Below, one piece after another: positions 1 to 8,848 of a DNA stretch of 64,000 nt. Each line of letters starts with the position of its first letter. Within the stretch, counting starts at the first letter, position 1. The position numbers and the translations under genes are program-made. The notes beneath the pieces were generated by a model. The model was not told where the DNA came from. It made no database searches and was given only the letters and a program-made list of their open reading frames with translations. Origin of the DNA: CAWJAP01 sp963834365 (GTDB taxonomy: Bacteria; Acidobacteriota; Vicinamibacteria; Vicinamibacterales; Vicinamibacteraceae); NCBI GenBank assembly GCA_963834365.1, contig CAWIBS010000029.1, positions 62,001 through 126,000 of the forward strand, in the 5' to 3' direction.

Positions 1-393
1 CTGGCCGGCGCCGCTGTCGCACTGGCCGGACTCGTCGTCCTGATCTCGGCGTTCTGGCGCTTTGCCGCCGAAGGCAGAGGCACGCCGGCGCCCGTGGCCC
101 CGACCGAACGCCTCGTCATCGGTGGCTTCTATCGCTACGTGCGCAACCCGATGTATCTGGCGGTGCTCTCGCTCATCGTCGGCCAAGCCCTGGCGTTGTG
201 GCAACTCGAGCTTCTGGTGTACGCCGCGGTCGTCTGTCTTGCTTTCGTGACATTCGTCGCGGTCTACGAGGAGCCATATCTGGCCCGTCGATTTGGCGCG
301 GAGTATGCAGAGTATCGACGCCAGGTGCCGGGATGGTGGCCGCGGCGGCATCCGTGGCGGCCCGAGGATCCGGCGCGCTTCGCTGGCAGGTAG
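1..393 (+). CDS. Isoprenylcysteine carboxyl methyltransferase-like membrane protein (5' end cut by window)
   Basis: The reading frame is open from the first base and ends at TAG 391-393. The visible 130 residues contain a hydrophobic helix (LAGLVVLISAFW), then GFYRYVRNPMYLAVL, the RxxRNPMYL signature of the ICMT/PEMT-type methyltransferase family, a second hydrophobic stretch and a C-terminal YxxYRRQVPGWWP motif. These small integral-membrane enzymes use S-adenosylmethionine. The actual substrate in bacteria is usually unknown, so only the family is called. The N-terminal part lies outside the window. A GTCCGGC palindrome and about 125 bp separate it from the next gene, so no operon link is evident. 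Confidence 0.8.
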   Translation: MAGAAVALAGLVVLISAFWRFAAEGRGTPAPVAPTERLVIGGFYRYVRNPMYLAVLSLIVGQALALWQLELLVYAAVVCLAFVTFVAVYEEPYLARRFGAEYAEYRRQVPGWWPRRHPWRPEDPARFAGR

Positions 394-451
394 CTGCCAG
401 TCGAGCGTTTCGTAGCGGAGCTTGAGCACGCTCGCGCCGGTGATCTCCGGT

Positions 452-469
452 GTCCGGCTGAAGCCGGAC
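452..469. repeat. REP-like palindrome GTCCGGCTGAAGCCGGAC
   Basis: An 8-bp perfect stem (GTCCGGCT/AGCCGGAC) with a 2-base loop, followed by ACTACGTC. The same unit recurs at 15883, 18329, 18553 and 38406. It lies between the methyltransferase stop and the M48 gene. Confidence 0.8.
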
Positions 470-519
470 ACTACGTCAGGAAGTGTTCGGGCGAAACGTG
501 TGCCGAGAGGGAGAGCGAC

Positions 520-1917
520 ATGAGACGACCAGTGCGGCGGCCCGCGATTGTGATTGTCTTGTTTACGCTGCTCGTCACGGGCGTGACATCGCAAACCCGC
601 GTCACGCCCCCGAAGAACAAGTACACGCCCGAGCAGGACGTGAAGCTCGGGCAGGAGGCCGCGGCCGAAGTCCGCCGTGAGCTTCCGATCATCGAGCAGT
701 CCGAGATCGACGCGTATCTGGACGGGCTGGGCCAACGGCTCGTGAATGCCGCGCCCGCCGAGTTCAAGCACCCCGCGTTCGAATACTCCTTCACGCCCGT
801 GAACCTGAAGGACATCAACGCGTTTGCCCTGCCTGGCGGCCCGATGTTCGTCAATCGCGGCATGTTCAGCGCGGCGGAGTCCGAAGGCGAAGTCGTCGGC
901 GTGATGGCGCACGAACTGAGTCACGTGCTGCTGCGGCATGGCACGGCGAACGCGACCAAAGCGCAGAATTTCCAGTTTGGCGCGCTGGCCGGCGCCATCG
1001 CTGGCGCGGTCATTGGCGGCGGTTGGGGCGAGGCCATCTCGCAGGGCTCGCAGCTCGGACTCGGGACGTGGCTGCTGAAGTACAGCCGCGAGTACGAGAA
1101 GCAGGCCGATCTGCTGGGCACACAGATCATGGCGCGCGCGGGCTATGACCCGCGCGATCTCGCGCGAATGTTCGAGACGATTCAGAAGGAGGGCCGGGGC
1201 GGCGCGCCGCCGCAGTGGCTCAGCAGCCATCCGGATCCCGGCAATCGCCGGAAGTACATCGAGGCCGAGGCGGCGCTGCTGCAGATCGGACCGAGGCCGG
1301 ATGCCGGCGGGTTTGCCGAGGTGAAGAGCCAGTTCGCTTCTCTGCCCCCGGCGAAGTCGATGGCCGATCTCGCCCGCTCGGGCGGCGGAGGCGGCAGTGA
1401 GCCAGCGCCGACCGGCGTCATCGGCCAGCCGGTGCCGGCGCCTTCGACGCAGTACCGCACCGCTCGTGGTGGCGAGCTGTTCCAGGTCAACGTGCCGAGC
1501 AACTGGCAGGCCCTCAGCTCGAACAGCTCAGTGAAGTTCGTGCCTCAGAACGGATACGGCGAGATCCGCGGCGAACGGGCTCTCACGCACGGCGTCGAGC
1601 TGGGCGTCGCGCGGGCCTCGTCGCGCGACCTGCGCGAAGCGACGCAAACGCTGGTGGAGGCGTTCGTCCGCAGCAATGCCGAGCTGCAAGTCTCCGGCGA
1701 CCAGCGCGCCGTGCGGCTGTCGAACCGCAGCGCCATCGGCACTCCGCTGGTGGGGCGCTCTGCCCTCGGGGGCCAGGAGCGCGTGGGTCTGTATACGACG
1801 CTGCTGGCGGACGGGAATCTCTTCTACTACATCACCGTCGTACCCAGCGAGGACGCGCAGACCTACGCTCAGGTCTTCGAGCGCGTCGGGCAATCGATCC
1901 GGTTGAACGATCGCTGA
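520..1917 (+). CDS. M48-family zinc metalloprotease, secreted
   Basis: A 465-residue protein with an N-terminal signal sequence (about residues 1-25, hydrophobic core IVIVLFTLLVTGV). The zinc-binding HELSH motif (HExxH) is at residues 131-135, and the downstream EYEKQAD segment near residue 191 supplies the third metal ligand, as in BepA/LoiP-like M48 peptidases. A Gly/Ser-rich linker (about 290-300) leads to a C-terminal domain of about 150 residues typical of acidobacterial M48 proteins. ATG 520 is preceded by GAGAGGGAGAG, a plausible ribosome site. The likely role is periplasmic proteolysis or outer-membrane protein quality control; this is inferred from the family. It appears monocistronic. 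Confidence 0.9.
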   Translation: MRRPVRRPAIVIVLFTLLVTGVTSQTRVTPPKNKYTPEQDVKLGQEAAAEVRRELPIIEQSEIDAYLDGLGQRLVNAAPAEFKHPAFEYSFTPVNLKDINAFALPGGPMFVNRGMFSAAESEGEVVGVMAHELSHVLLRHGTANATKAQNFQFGALAGAIAGAVIGGGWGEAISQGSQLGLGTWLLKYSREYEKQADLLGTQIMARAGYDPRDLARMFETIQKEGRGGAPPQWLSSHPDPGNRRKYIEAEAALLQIGPRPDAGGFAEVKSQFASLPPAKSMADLARSGGGGGSEPAPTGVIGQPVPAPSTQYRTARGGELFQVNVPSNWQALSSNSSVKFVPQNGYGEIRGERALTHGVELGVARASSRDLREATQTLVEAFVRSNAELQVSGDQRAVRLSNRSAIGTPLVGRSALGGQERVGLYTTLLADGNLFYYITVVPSEDAQTYAQVFERVGQSIRLNDR

Positions 1918-1970
1918 GCGCGCCCGGGGCCATGACGCATCGCGCCGCACGCTGCGAGAGGCCGTGTACA

Positions 1971-2493
1971 ATGCGTCGCGCTCAGACTGCTGTCATGGCC
2001 TCCTTCGATCGACGCGCCCGGCCCGTCGCGCCGTCCGGCGTTCGACCCGTCGATGGCCTCGGCCGCCGACGGTTCCTGACGCTGGCCGGCCTGCTGGCGT
2101 CATTCGGCCAGCGTGTGGGTCTGGCGCAACCTGTCGCTGCGACGTTCGGCCTGCCGGAATTCCTGGATCTCTCGAGACGTCTCACCGGGCGGGCTGCGCT
2201 CGATCGTCAGACAGCGAAGACATATCTCGCGGCGTTCCTCGCGACGAGCGGCAACCAGGCGCGGCTGGTCGAGCTGTTGCAGCAGGGCTCGGCCATCACG
2301 CGAGTCACAGCGGGAGCTCGAACGCACGATCCTCGCCGCCTGGTACACGGGCGAGTATCAGCACGATGGCCGTCCGGCGCTGGCCACCCATTCGGGCGCG
2401 CTGATGTGGCAGGTGGTCGGCACCCCGGCACCCGGGACCTGTGCAGGCGAGACGGGATTCTGGTCGCGCCCACCCGGCCCGACCCGCGACTGA
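1971..2493 (+). CDS. Small subunit of a membrane FAD (sorbitol/gluconate-type) dehydrogenase, Tat signal, frameshifted
   Basis: The N-terminus carries a twin-arginine motif (GRRRFLTLAG) and a hydrophobic stretch, then FGLPEFLDLSRRLTG and TYLAAFLATSG. Near 2305 the frame changes by one base, and the C-terminal half (LERTILAAWYTG, then HSGALMW) continues to TGA 2491-2493. The AWYTG region is typical of the small subunit that accompanies three-component FAD-dependent sorbitol/gluconate dehydrogenases and is thought to help export and mature the large subunit. The large subunit follows immediately, with one base between stop and start, supporting a two-gene unit. ATG 1995 is an alternative in-frame start. 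The break is probably a sequence error. Confidence 0.72.
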
Positions 2494-2494
2494 C

Positions 2495-4109
2495 GTGGAC
2501 CACACGGCCGACGTCGTCATTGTCGGGTCCGGGGTTGCAGGTGCGCTCGTCGCTGCCCGCCTCGCGGGCTCCGGGATCAAGGTCCTGATCCTCGAAGCAG
2601 GTCCACGCGTCTCACGCGACCAGGCGTTCGACCAGTTCACGCGTGCGCTCGTCAAGGTGCCCACGTCGCCTTATCCGAACGCCCCATACGCGCCTCACCC
2701 CGTCGAAGGACTCGAAGACACCTACTACGTGCAGAACGGCCCGGATGTATTCGGTGCCGCGTATCTCCGGCAGGTCGGCGGGACGACGTGGCACTGGCTC
2801 GGGACGACGTTGAGGATGGTGCCCGACGACTTCAGGCTGCGATCGCGCTTTGGCGTGGGAGTGGATTGGCCGATCAGCTACGACGACCTCGAGCCGTGGT
2901 ATTGCGACGCGGAGCGGGCGCTCGGCGTCGCAGGGGATGGGGCCGCGGATCTCGGCGCGCACCGAAGCCAGCCATATCCGCTCCCGCCCATTCCCTCGAG
3001 CTACCTCGATACGCGCGTGGCGACCGCGCTGGCCTCTTCGGGCCTCGTGGTGGTGCCGACTCCGCAAGCACGCAACTCGACGCCGCACGACGATCGGCCG
3101 CCCTGCTGCGGCAGTGGGAGCTGCATTCCCATCTGCCCGATACAGGCGAAGTACGACGCCACCGTTCACGTCGGCCGGGCCGAGCGCGCCGGAGCCGAGC
3201 TGCTCGACCGAGCCGTCGTCCACCACGTGGAGATCGGTGCGGATCGGCGCGTATCGGGACTGCGCTTCAAACGACCCGATGGCAGTGAAGAGCGGGCGAC
3301 GGGCAAGGTGTACGTGATCGCCGCCCATGGCATCGAGACACCCAAGCTGCTGCTGCAGTCGCGGAACGCGGCATGGCCGGCGGGTGTGGCCAACTCCAGC
3401 GATCAGGTCGGGCGTTGCCTGATGGATCACCCGAGTCAATTGAGCTGGGCGCTCGCCGGGGAGCCGCTGTGGCCTTTCCGAGGTCCCCTGTCGACCTCCG
3501 GCATCGAGGCGCCGCGCGCCGGAGACTGGCGCGCCGAACGTCCCTCGGTACCGGGTTCAGATCAGCAACCACGGGTGGAGCTGGCCAGCCGACACGCCGC
3601 AGTCCACGGTGCGCGCGCTGCTCGAGCGGGGTCTGCGGGGCGCCGATCTGGATCGCGCGCTCGCCGACCACAGCTCGCGGGAAATCACCGTGGTCTGCCT
3701 GCTCGAGCAGCTCCCGCACGCCGACAACCGCGTTCTCCCGGACTTCGACCGACGCGATGCGCTGGGGATCCCGCGGCCGCGGATCAGCTTTCGTGTGGAC
3801 GACTACACGCGCCGCGGGCTTGCCGAAGCACGCAGGGTCCACGACCGGATCTTCGCGGCGCTGAAGTCAACTGACATCCATCACCGCGATGGGGCCGTCT
3901 CGTCCGGCCACGTCATGGGGACTTGCCGGATGGGCAGCGACCCGGCGCAGTCGGTCGTGGACGCCGACCTGCGCTCCCACGATCATCGCAACCTCTTTCT
4001 CCTCGGCAGCAGCGTATTCCCGACCGGGGGTGCGTCCAATCCGACGCTCACGATCGCCGCGCTCACACTTCGCGCGATCGAGCCAATTCGCCGGGCTCTC
4101 ACCGCTTGA
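2495..4109 (+). CDS. GMC-type FAD-dependent dehydrogenase large subunit, frameshifted
   Basis: The start is GTG 2495, directly after the small-subunit stop; GTG 2441 is in frame but would overlap. The N-terminus VVIVGSGVAGALVAARLA is the dinucleotide (FAD) fold. GGTTWHWLGTT, a CCGSGSC cysteine cluster and the C-terminal GHVMGTCRMG and GGASNPTLTI segments match the gluconate/sorbitol dehydrogenase branch of the GMC family, where His and Asn near the C-terminus act in hydride transfer. Near 3540 the frame shifts; the second half reads PRYRVQISNHGWSW and on to TGA 4107-4109. It probably oxidises a sugar or polyol in the periplasm and passes electrons to quinone or cytochrome; the substrate cannot be told. 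No cytochrome subunit is adjacent. Confidence 0.8.
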
Positions 4110-4145
4110 ATAGAGAGGATTGCTGCTTCCTGAAGTGGGACGGGG

Positions 4146-4176
4146 CTTCAGCCCTGTCTTGCCGACAGCCCTGAAG
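4146..4176. terminator. Hairpin between convergent genes
   Basis: CTTCAG-CCCTGTC and GACAGCC-CTGAAG form an imperfect stem around TTGCC, lying between the GMC dehydrogenase (+) and the HxlR regulator (-). There is no clear U tract. It may be a bidirectional terminator or a member of the GGCTTCAGCC repeat group. Confidence 0.45.
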
Positions 4177-4195
4177 GGCTGTCCTCCTGCCCTCT

Positions 4196-4540
4196 TCACC
4201 GGCGGGCGAGCTTGAGGCGCCTGGCCGGCGCGCCTGCCTCGAGGTCGATCCACTTGTCGGCCCAGTCGGCGATCGCATCGATCGCGGCGGCCAGGGCGCG
4301 GCCCCGCTTCGTCAACGCATATTCGACGCGGACGGGCGTCTCCGGGACCACGGTGCGCTCGACGATACGCTCGTGCTCGAGCTCGTGGAGGCGCTCGCTG
4401 AGCATGCGGTCGGTGATGTCCGGGATGGCCGTCCGCAGCGTCGCGAACCGGCAGCGCGGCGACTTCAACAGCACGAAAATGATCGCCCCGGTCCATCGGC
4501 GGCCGATGAGCTCGCTCGCCCGATGGAATCGGGCGCACAG
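4196..4540 (-). CDS. HxlR-family winged-helix transcriptional regulator
   Basis: The frame encodes ELIGRRWTGAIIFVLLKSPRCRF, followed by LRTAIPDITDRMLSERLHELE and YALTKRGRAL, the complete HxlR winged helix. The conserved start of the domain lies upstream of the only in-frame GTG (4474). Back to the in-frame stop at 4585-4583 there is no ATG, GTG or TTG, only CTG at 4540. Either the start is non-standard or a base is wrong near 4500-4540: GTG in the neighbouring frame would then give a normal N-terminus. It is divergent from doxX across an AT-rich promoter, and HxlR proteins commonly control such neighbouring redox genes. Confidence 0.8.
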   Translation of the reverse strand: MCARFHRASELIGRRWTGAIIFVLLKSPRCRFATLRTAIPDITDRMLSERLHELEHERIVERTVVPETPVRVEYALTKRGRALAAAIDAIADWADKWIDLEAGAPARRLKLARR

Positions 4541-4603
4541 CGCTGGTGTGTGCTGCGTCTCAGCGCATGCTCCGGTTACAGATTAGCGGCCGGCCGGCTT
4601 TTT

Positions 4604-4654
4604 CGCAAGCAACTACTTGACAGTCATAAAATTACTTTAGTATAGTTACTTGCG
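4604..4654 (+). promoter_or_regulatory. doxX promoter flanked by an inverted repeat (likely HxlR operator)
   Basis: TTGACA at 4617-4622 and TATAGT at 4641-4646 are separated by 18 bp, a near-consensus sigma-70-type promoter reading toward doxX (start 4697). Two 12-bp arms, CGCAAGCAACTA (4604-4615) and TAGTTACTTGCG (4643-4654), form an inverted repeat with one mismatch around the promoter. The local drop in GC supports a real regulatory site. Binding by the adjacent HxlR protein is inferred. Confidence 0.6.
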
Positions 4655-4696
4655 GAACGGCAGCCAAGGCGGCTGCCCTGGACAAGGAGATACGAG

Positions 4697-5201
4697 ATGG
4701 ACGCAGGATTGCTCGTCGCGCGGCTGGTGTTCGGGTTGCTGATGGCCGCTCACGGGACGCAGAAGCTGTTCGGGTGGTTCGGCGGGTACGGGCTTAGCGC
4801 CACCGCGGGTTCTTCGAGTCGATCGGTTTCCGCCCCGGCCGGTTGTTCGCGACGACGGCGGCGATCGGCTGAAGTGGCGAGCGGACTGCTCCTCGCGGTG
4901 GGGCTGTTCGGCCCGGTCGGTCCGGCGCTGATCGTGTCGGTGATGGTGGTGGCTGCCGTCGCGTGCACTCCGGAATGGGCTGTTCGCGCAAGTCAACGGC
5001 GTCGAAGTGCCGCTCCTGTACGGGGCCGCGGCCGCGGCGCTCGCGCTGACAGGACCGGGCAGCTATTCCATGGACGCGTGGCTCGGCCTCTCGTCCTTCT
5101 GGACGCCCGGCGGTCAGCTGGACGTCCTGGCGCTCGGCGCGATTGGCGGCTTCGTGAATCTGTTCGCGCGAACGCCGGTCCCGGCACCTGCTGCCGCGTG
5201 A
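4697..5201 (+). CDS. DoxX-family membrane protein, frameshifted
   Basis: It starts MDAGLLVARLVFGLLMAAHG and has QKLFGWFGGYG, the usual DoxX opening. After about 4800 the family-like residues move to another frame (GFFESIGFRPGRLFATT), return at about 4872 (EVASGLLLAVGLFGP) and change again near 4985 (MPLLYGAAAAALALTGPG), ending at TGA 5199-5201. Three one-base breaks in 500 bp suggest sequencing error rather than decay. DoxX proteins have four membrane helices and are linked to redox and thiol homeostasis. ATG 4697 follows AAGGAGATACGAG, a good ribosome site. The divergent HxlR gene and the promoter at 4604-4654 probably control it. Confidence 0.82.
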
Positions 5202-5261
5202 ACGGTGGCAGAACCGGAGAGTTTCACGGGCTACGGGCTACGGGCTGCAGGCGTCGACTCA

Positions 5262-5315
5262 CGACCGAAGACCGAAGACCAAAGACCCGAAGACCAAAGA
5301 CCAAAGACCAAAGAC
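5262..5315. repeat. GACCGAAGACCAAAGACC low-complexity repeat
   Basis: About seven units of GACCAAA/GACCGAA in the doxX-pirin gap. The same family recurs near 22210, 30490, 42530, 42690 and 43970. Confidence 0.75.
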
Positions 5316-5342
5316 TCAGGAAACCACTCAGGGCGAACCGTC

Positions 5343-6246
5343 ATGTCAGTACGACCGATCAAGGAAGTGAGCGGCCACACCGGCGATCGAGGGCGCCGGC
5401 GTCAAGCTGCAGCGGGCGTTCGGCTTCGGCAAGACCTCCGAGTTCGATCCGTTCCTGCTGCTCGACGATTTCCGGAACGACAACCCCGACGACTACCTCG
5501 CCGGGTTCCCGTGGCATCCGCACCGCGGCATCGAGACGATCACCTACGTGCTCGCCGGCAGCGTGGAGCACGGGGACAGCCTCGGCAATCGCGGCAGCCT
5601 CGGCGCCGGCGACGTGCAATGGATGACGGCCGGCAGCGGCATCCTCCACCAGGAGATGCCGCGTGGCGACGCGCACGGGCGCATGCACGGCTTTCAGCTC
5701 TGGGCGAACCTGCCGTCCTCGCTCAAGATGACCGCGCCACGCTATCAGGACATCGCCGCGCGCGACATTCCAGACGTGACCGAGGATGACGGCACCGCGT
5801 GCGCGTGGTCTGCGGCGAGTTCTGGGGGAAGCGCGGCCCCGTCGAGGGCGTGGCGGCCGATCCGCGGATATCTCGATGTGTCGGTCTCCCCGGGACGCCG
5901 CCGGCGCCTGGCCGTCGAATCGCACGCACCATGCCTTCGCTTATGTCTTCGCGGGTTCCGGCAACTTTCGCGACGCCTCGTCGCCCCAGGCCGTCCGGAA
6001 CGAACTGGCGTCGGGGTCACGCGTAGGCCGAGCAGCGGCAATCGCTCACTCGTCCTGTTCGACCGCGGCGACGAAGTCGTGGTCCAGGCCGGCGACGAGG
6101 GGATCCGGTTCCTGCTGGTGTCGGGAAAGCCGATCGAGGAACCAGTGGCCTGGTATGGGCCCATCGTGATGAACACACAGGACCAGCTCCGCCAGGCGAT
6201 CGCGGATCTCCACAACGGCACGTTCATCAGGGGTCAGGACGAGTAA
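5343..6246 (+). CDS. Pirin-family cupin protein, heavily frameshifted
   Basis: It starts MSVRPIKEVSG at ATG 5343. Pirin sequence then moves between frames at about 5385, 5797, 5868, 5925 and 6035. Visible pieces are AGVKLQRAFGFGKTSEFDPF, FPWHPHRGIETITYVLAGS, the HQEMP segment, MHGFQLWANLP, VVCGEFWGKRGPVEG, FAYVFAGSGNF and a C-terminal VVVQAGDEGIRFLLVSGKP. The HPHRGxE and metal-ligand His/Glu pattern is that of pirins, Fe-binding bicupins of which some have quercetinase activity. The length of about 300 residues is normal for the family. Five breaks in 900 bp argue for poor local sequence. Hairpins follow the TAA at 6244-6246. Confidence 0.82.
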
Positions 6247-6250
6247 CGGA

Positions 6251-6284
6251 TCAGGAGTTTTCCTGGCTCAAGGCCGACTCCTGA
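6251..6284 (+). terminator. Hairpin after pirin
   Basis: TCAGGAGT (6251-6258) pairs perfectly with ACTCCTGA (6277-6284) five bases after the pirin stop. There is no strong U run, so terminator function is a guess. Confidence 0.4.
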
Positions 6285-6291
6285 GCCTAAA

Positions 6292-6414
6292 CCCGGAGCT
6301 CACTTGTGTTGGTTGATGTGGCGCAGGCCTTTAGGCCTGCCCGGGCCCGCGTTGGCCGGGCTGAAGCCCGGCGCCACCTTGGCGGGCCCGTTGTCAACAC
6401 AAGTGAGCTCCGGG
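6292..6414. repeat. 123-bp element with 20-bp perfect terminal inverted repeats
   Basis: CCCGGAGCTCACTTGTGTTG at 6292-6311 is repeated exactly in inverse at 6395-6414. The interior holds two smaller palindromes (GGCCTTTAGGCC and GCCGGGCTGAAGCCCGGC). It lies between convergent genes, and the right arm ends directly at the stop codon of the minus-strand dehydrogenase (6415). It resembles a MITE-like or large REP-type element and could also terminate both genes. Confidence 0.7.
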
Positions 6415-8117
6415 CTAAATCTCGCCCTTGCGCAACAGGTCCTTCAGGTAATCGGTGGATCGCACGGCGAGCGCCATGATCGTGAGCGTTGGATTCTGCC
6501 ACGCGCTCGACGGGAAGCCGGAGCCGTCCATCACGAACAGGTTGGGCACGTCGTGCGTCTGGAGAAACGGATTGAGCACGGATGTCTTCGGGTCCGTGCC
6601 CATCCGCGCGGCGCCGACCTCGTGAGCCTGGCCGCGCATCCCGTGCCGCTGCCGCACGTGTTTCGCGCCGATCGCTTCGAGCATCTCCGCTGAGGCGACG
6701 GCCATGTCCTTCACCATCGCCCGTTCGTTCTCGCCGGGCGACAGTTTCAGTCGAATCACCGGGATTCCGTAGGCATCGAGCGTGTCGGGATCGACATAAC
6801 AGTAGTTGTCTTCGTAGGGCAGGCACTCGCCATAGCCGGAGAGGCTGACCTGCACCGGACGCGGCTCGGCCAGGGCGCGCTTGTATGCCTCGCCGAGACC
6901 GGGCGCGCCGAAATCGAAGCCGACGCCCACCGAGCCGCCGCAGCCGTAGCCGCGCAGGAAGCCACTGGTCTTCGGGCCGGCCGGCAGGTTGCGAAACCGG
7001 ACGAGCAGCGGGTTGCATGGACGATCGGGCCCGTTGATGGATGGCTTCTCCACGAGATCGGGCATCTCACCGCTCGCTCCCGAGTCGGAGTAATGCGTCA
7101 TCAGGGTACTTGCCGAGCAGGCCGCTGGAGTTCGCGAGGCCCGCCGCATCCTGCCGGCCTGCCGAATTGAACAGAATGCGCACCGACTCCATCGTCTGGG
7201 CGCACAGCGCCACGACCCGCCCGAAGATCTCCCGCGGCTGCCTCGTGGCGCGATCGACATACAGAATGCCGCGTCGCCCGGTGTGTCCCCGGATCCATGA
7301 GGACCCTGTGGGCCATCGCACCGGTGACCAGCGTGCAGCGCCCGGTCGCCATCGCGTCGGCCATCGTCGTGAACGCGGCGTTGAAGTAGGAGTGCGTGAC
7401 GCACCCGTGCTCGCACGGCCCGCAGTAGTGGCACGGCTGGCGGCCGTGCAGAGGCCGCGTGAGGTTGGCGGTCCGGCCCTGGGTGAGCGTCCGGCCGAAT
7501 TTCTTCTTGAGACGCGTCCGGACCGCTGTCTCGGCGCAGGTGAGGCCCATAGGCGGCAGGAAGCGGCCGTCGGGCAGCTCGACGAGCCCTTCCGCCATCG
7601 CGGTGATGCCGACGTAGTCCTCGACCAGGTCGTAGTACGGCTCGATGTCCTTGTAGCCGATCGGCCAGTCCACGCCTGCGCCGTCGTGCGACGCCGCCTT
7701 GAAGTCGATGTCGCTGAGCCGCAGGCACTGGCGGCCCCAGATGTTCGTGCGCCCGCCGACGACTCGGGTGCGGACCCAGAGAAAGTCCGGATCGGATTCG
7801 TCGAGGTACGGCTCTTCGATGTCGTTGACGAACCAGTCGGCGTTCCACTCGCGAACGGCATACGACGCAGATTGACGTGGCTGATCGCGCTCGAGCGGAC
7901 GCTTCGTACGACCTCGGTATTTCAGCTGGAAGGCGGGGACGTGGTCCTTGTAGTCGGCGTCGGTCAGTTGCCGGCCGGCTTCAAGGACGACGACCCGCAG
8001 TCCCGCTTCGGTGAGCCGCTTCGCGGCCCACCCCCCGGATGCCCCGGATCCGACGATCACGACGTCGAATGACTTGCTGGGCGACTGAGCGACTGGACGC
8101 TTGGCGGTGGGTTGCAT
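6415..8117 (-). CDS. GMC-type FAD-dependent dehydrogenase large subunit (gluconate 2-dehydrogenase-like), frameshifted
   Basis: The N-terminus SFDVVIVGSGASGGWAAKRL is the FAD-binding fold, followed by VVGGRTNIWGRQCLRLSD and a CHYCGPCEHGC cysteine cluster. The frame shifts near 7290 (continuing RRGILYVDRATRQPREIFG) and near 7095 (continuing DLVEKPSINGPD). The C-terminus has HEVGAARMGTDP and SAWQNPTLTIMAL, where the GMC catalytic His/Asn region lies. It follows a matching small-subunit gene on the same strand. This is a second, divergent copy of the dehydrogenase at 2495-4109, with the order small then large kept. The likely substrate is a sugar or sugar acid in the periplasm. Confidence 0.82.
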
Positions 8118-8149
8118 GACCTCGTACTTGTACTTGTACTCGTACTTCT

Positions 8150-8848
8150 TTATTCGTGTTCTCCATGGGGGCAGCCCGGAAAAGACCCGAAGAACATGCC
8201 CCCGGTCCAGCCCAGCTCCTTCATGCCAGCCTCCGACGAATAGTGCGCGCCGGCAATCCAGGTCTTGAGGTGATCGAAGGGATCGCGCAGGCCCTGCACG
8301 CGCGGTTGGAGCTCGGTGCGTGCACCGGTGTCCTCGGGCTCCGTCGGCTTCGTGTCGGGACGTCCGGACGGCTCGGCGGCCGCGGCGTCGAGCACCGCCA
8401 GCTGGCGATCCTGCGGCAACTCGCGGAACGGCCGGCCATGCCGATCCCGCGCCGCCGCATCGATGGCGCCGAGCGCGCTGATGAAGCGGCGCTGCACGTC
8501 GTGACGATCGACCGCGAGCATCTCGTCGATGAACCGCGGGCTCCCGCTGGCGACCGCGCCCGGCACGATGATGTCCGCGACGGCCGTCAGTGTGGCGAGC
8601 TGGTGCGGGTCGAGGAAGAGGCGCGACGCCTTGGCGGGGCCGGGCGCAGGCCTGACCGCGCGCCGCTGCGCCAGGTGTGCCACCACCGGGTGCGATTCGG
8701 CTTCGCTGTTCGAGCCAGCCGCCAGGGCCGCGCCAAAACTGCCAGCCAGGCCTTGCAGGGCCGCACGCCGGCTCAGACCCCGATCGTCAGCCGGTTCGAT
8801 CTCGCGCCCGGCGTCGAGGGGCAGGGGACCATCGGGTGGGCCGGTCAT
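8150..8848 (-). CDS. Gluconate 2-dehydrogenase subunit 3-like protein
   Basis: A protein of about 232 residues starting at ATG 8848; GTG-type starts upstream are possible but would overlap more. It carries LSRRAALQGLAGSFGAALAAG, a Tat-like signal near residues 23-43. The central LTAVADIIVPGAVASGSPRFIDEML is the core of the gluconate dehydrogenase gamma-subunit family. A C-terminal HYSSEAGMKELGWTG segment ends at FPGCPHGEHE. In characterised three-subunit enzymes this subunit is needed for export and activity of the flavoprotein subunit, which lies 32 bp downstream. Its ATG overlaps the stop of the upstream gene (TGATG), so translation is probably coupled. Confidence 0.8.
   Translation of the reverse strand: MTGPPDGPLPLDAGREIEPADDRGLSRRAALQGLAGSFGAALAAGSNSEAESHPVVAHLAQRRAVRPAPGPAKASRLFLDPHQLATLTAVADIIVPGAVASGSPRFIDEMLAVDRHDVQRRFISALGAIDAAARDRHGRPFRELPQDRQLAVLDAAAAEPSGRPDTKPTEPEDTGARTELQPRVQGLRDPFDHLKTWIAGAHYSSEAGMKELGWTGGMFFGSFPGCPHGEHE

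Noticed and set aside
8118..8149. ACTTGTACTTGTACTCGTACTT short tandem repeat between dehydrogenase genes
   Set aside because: Only a few six-base units; noted but too small to interpret.
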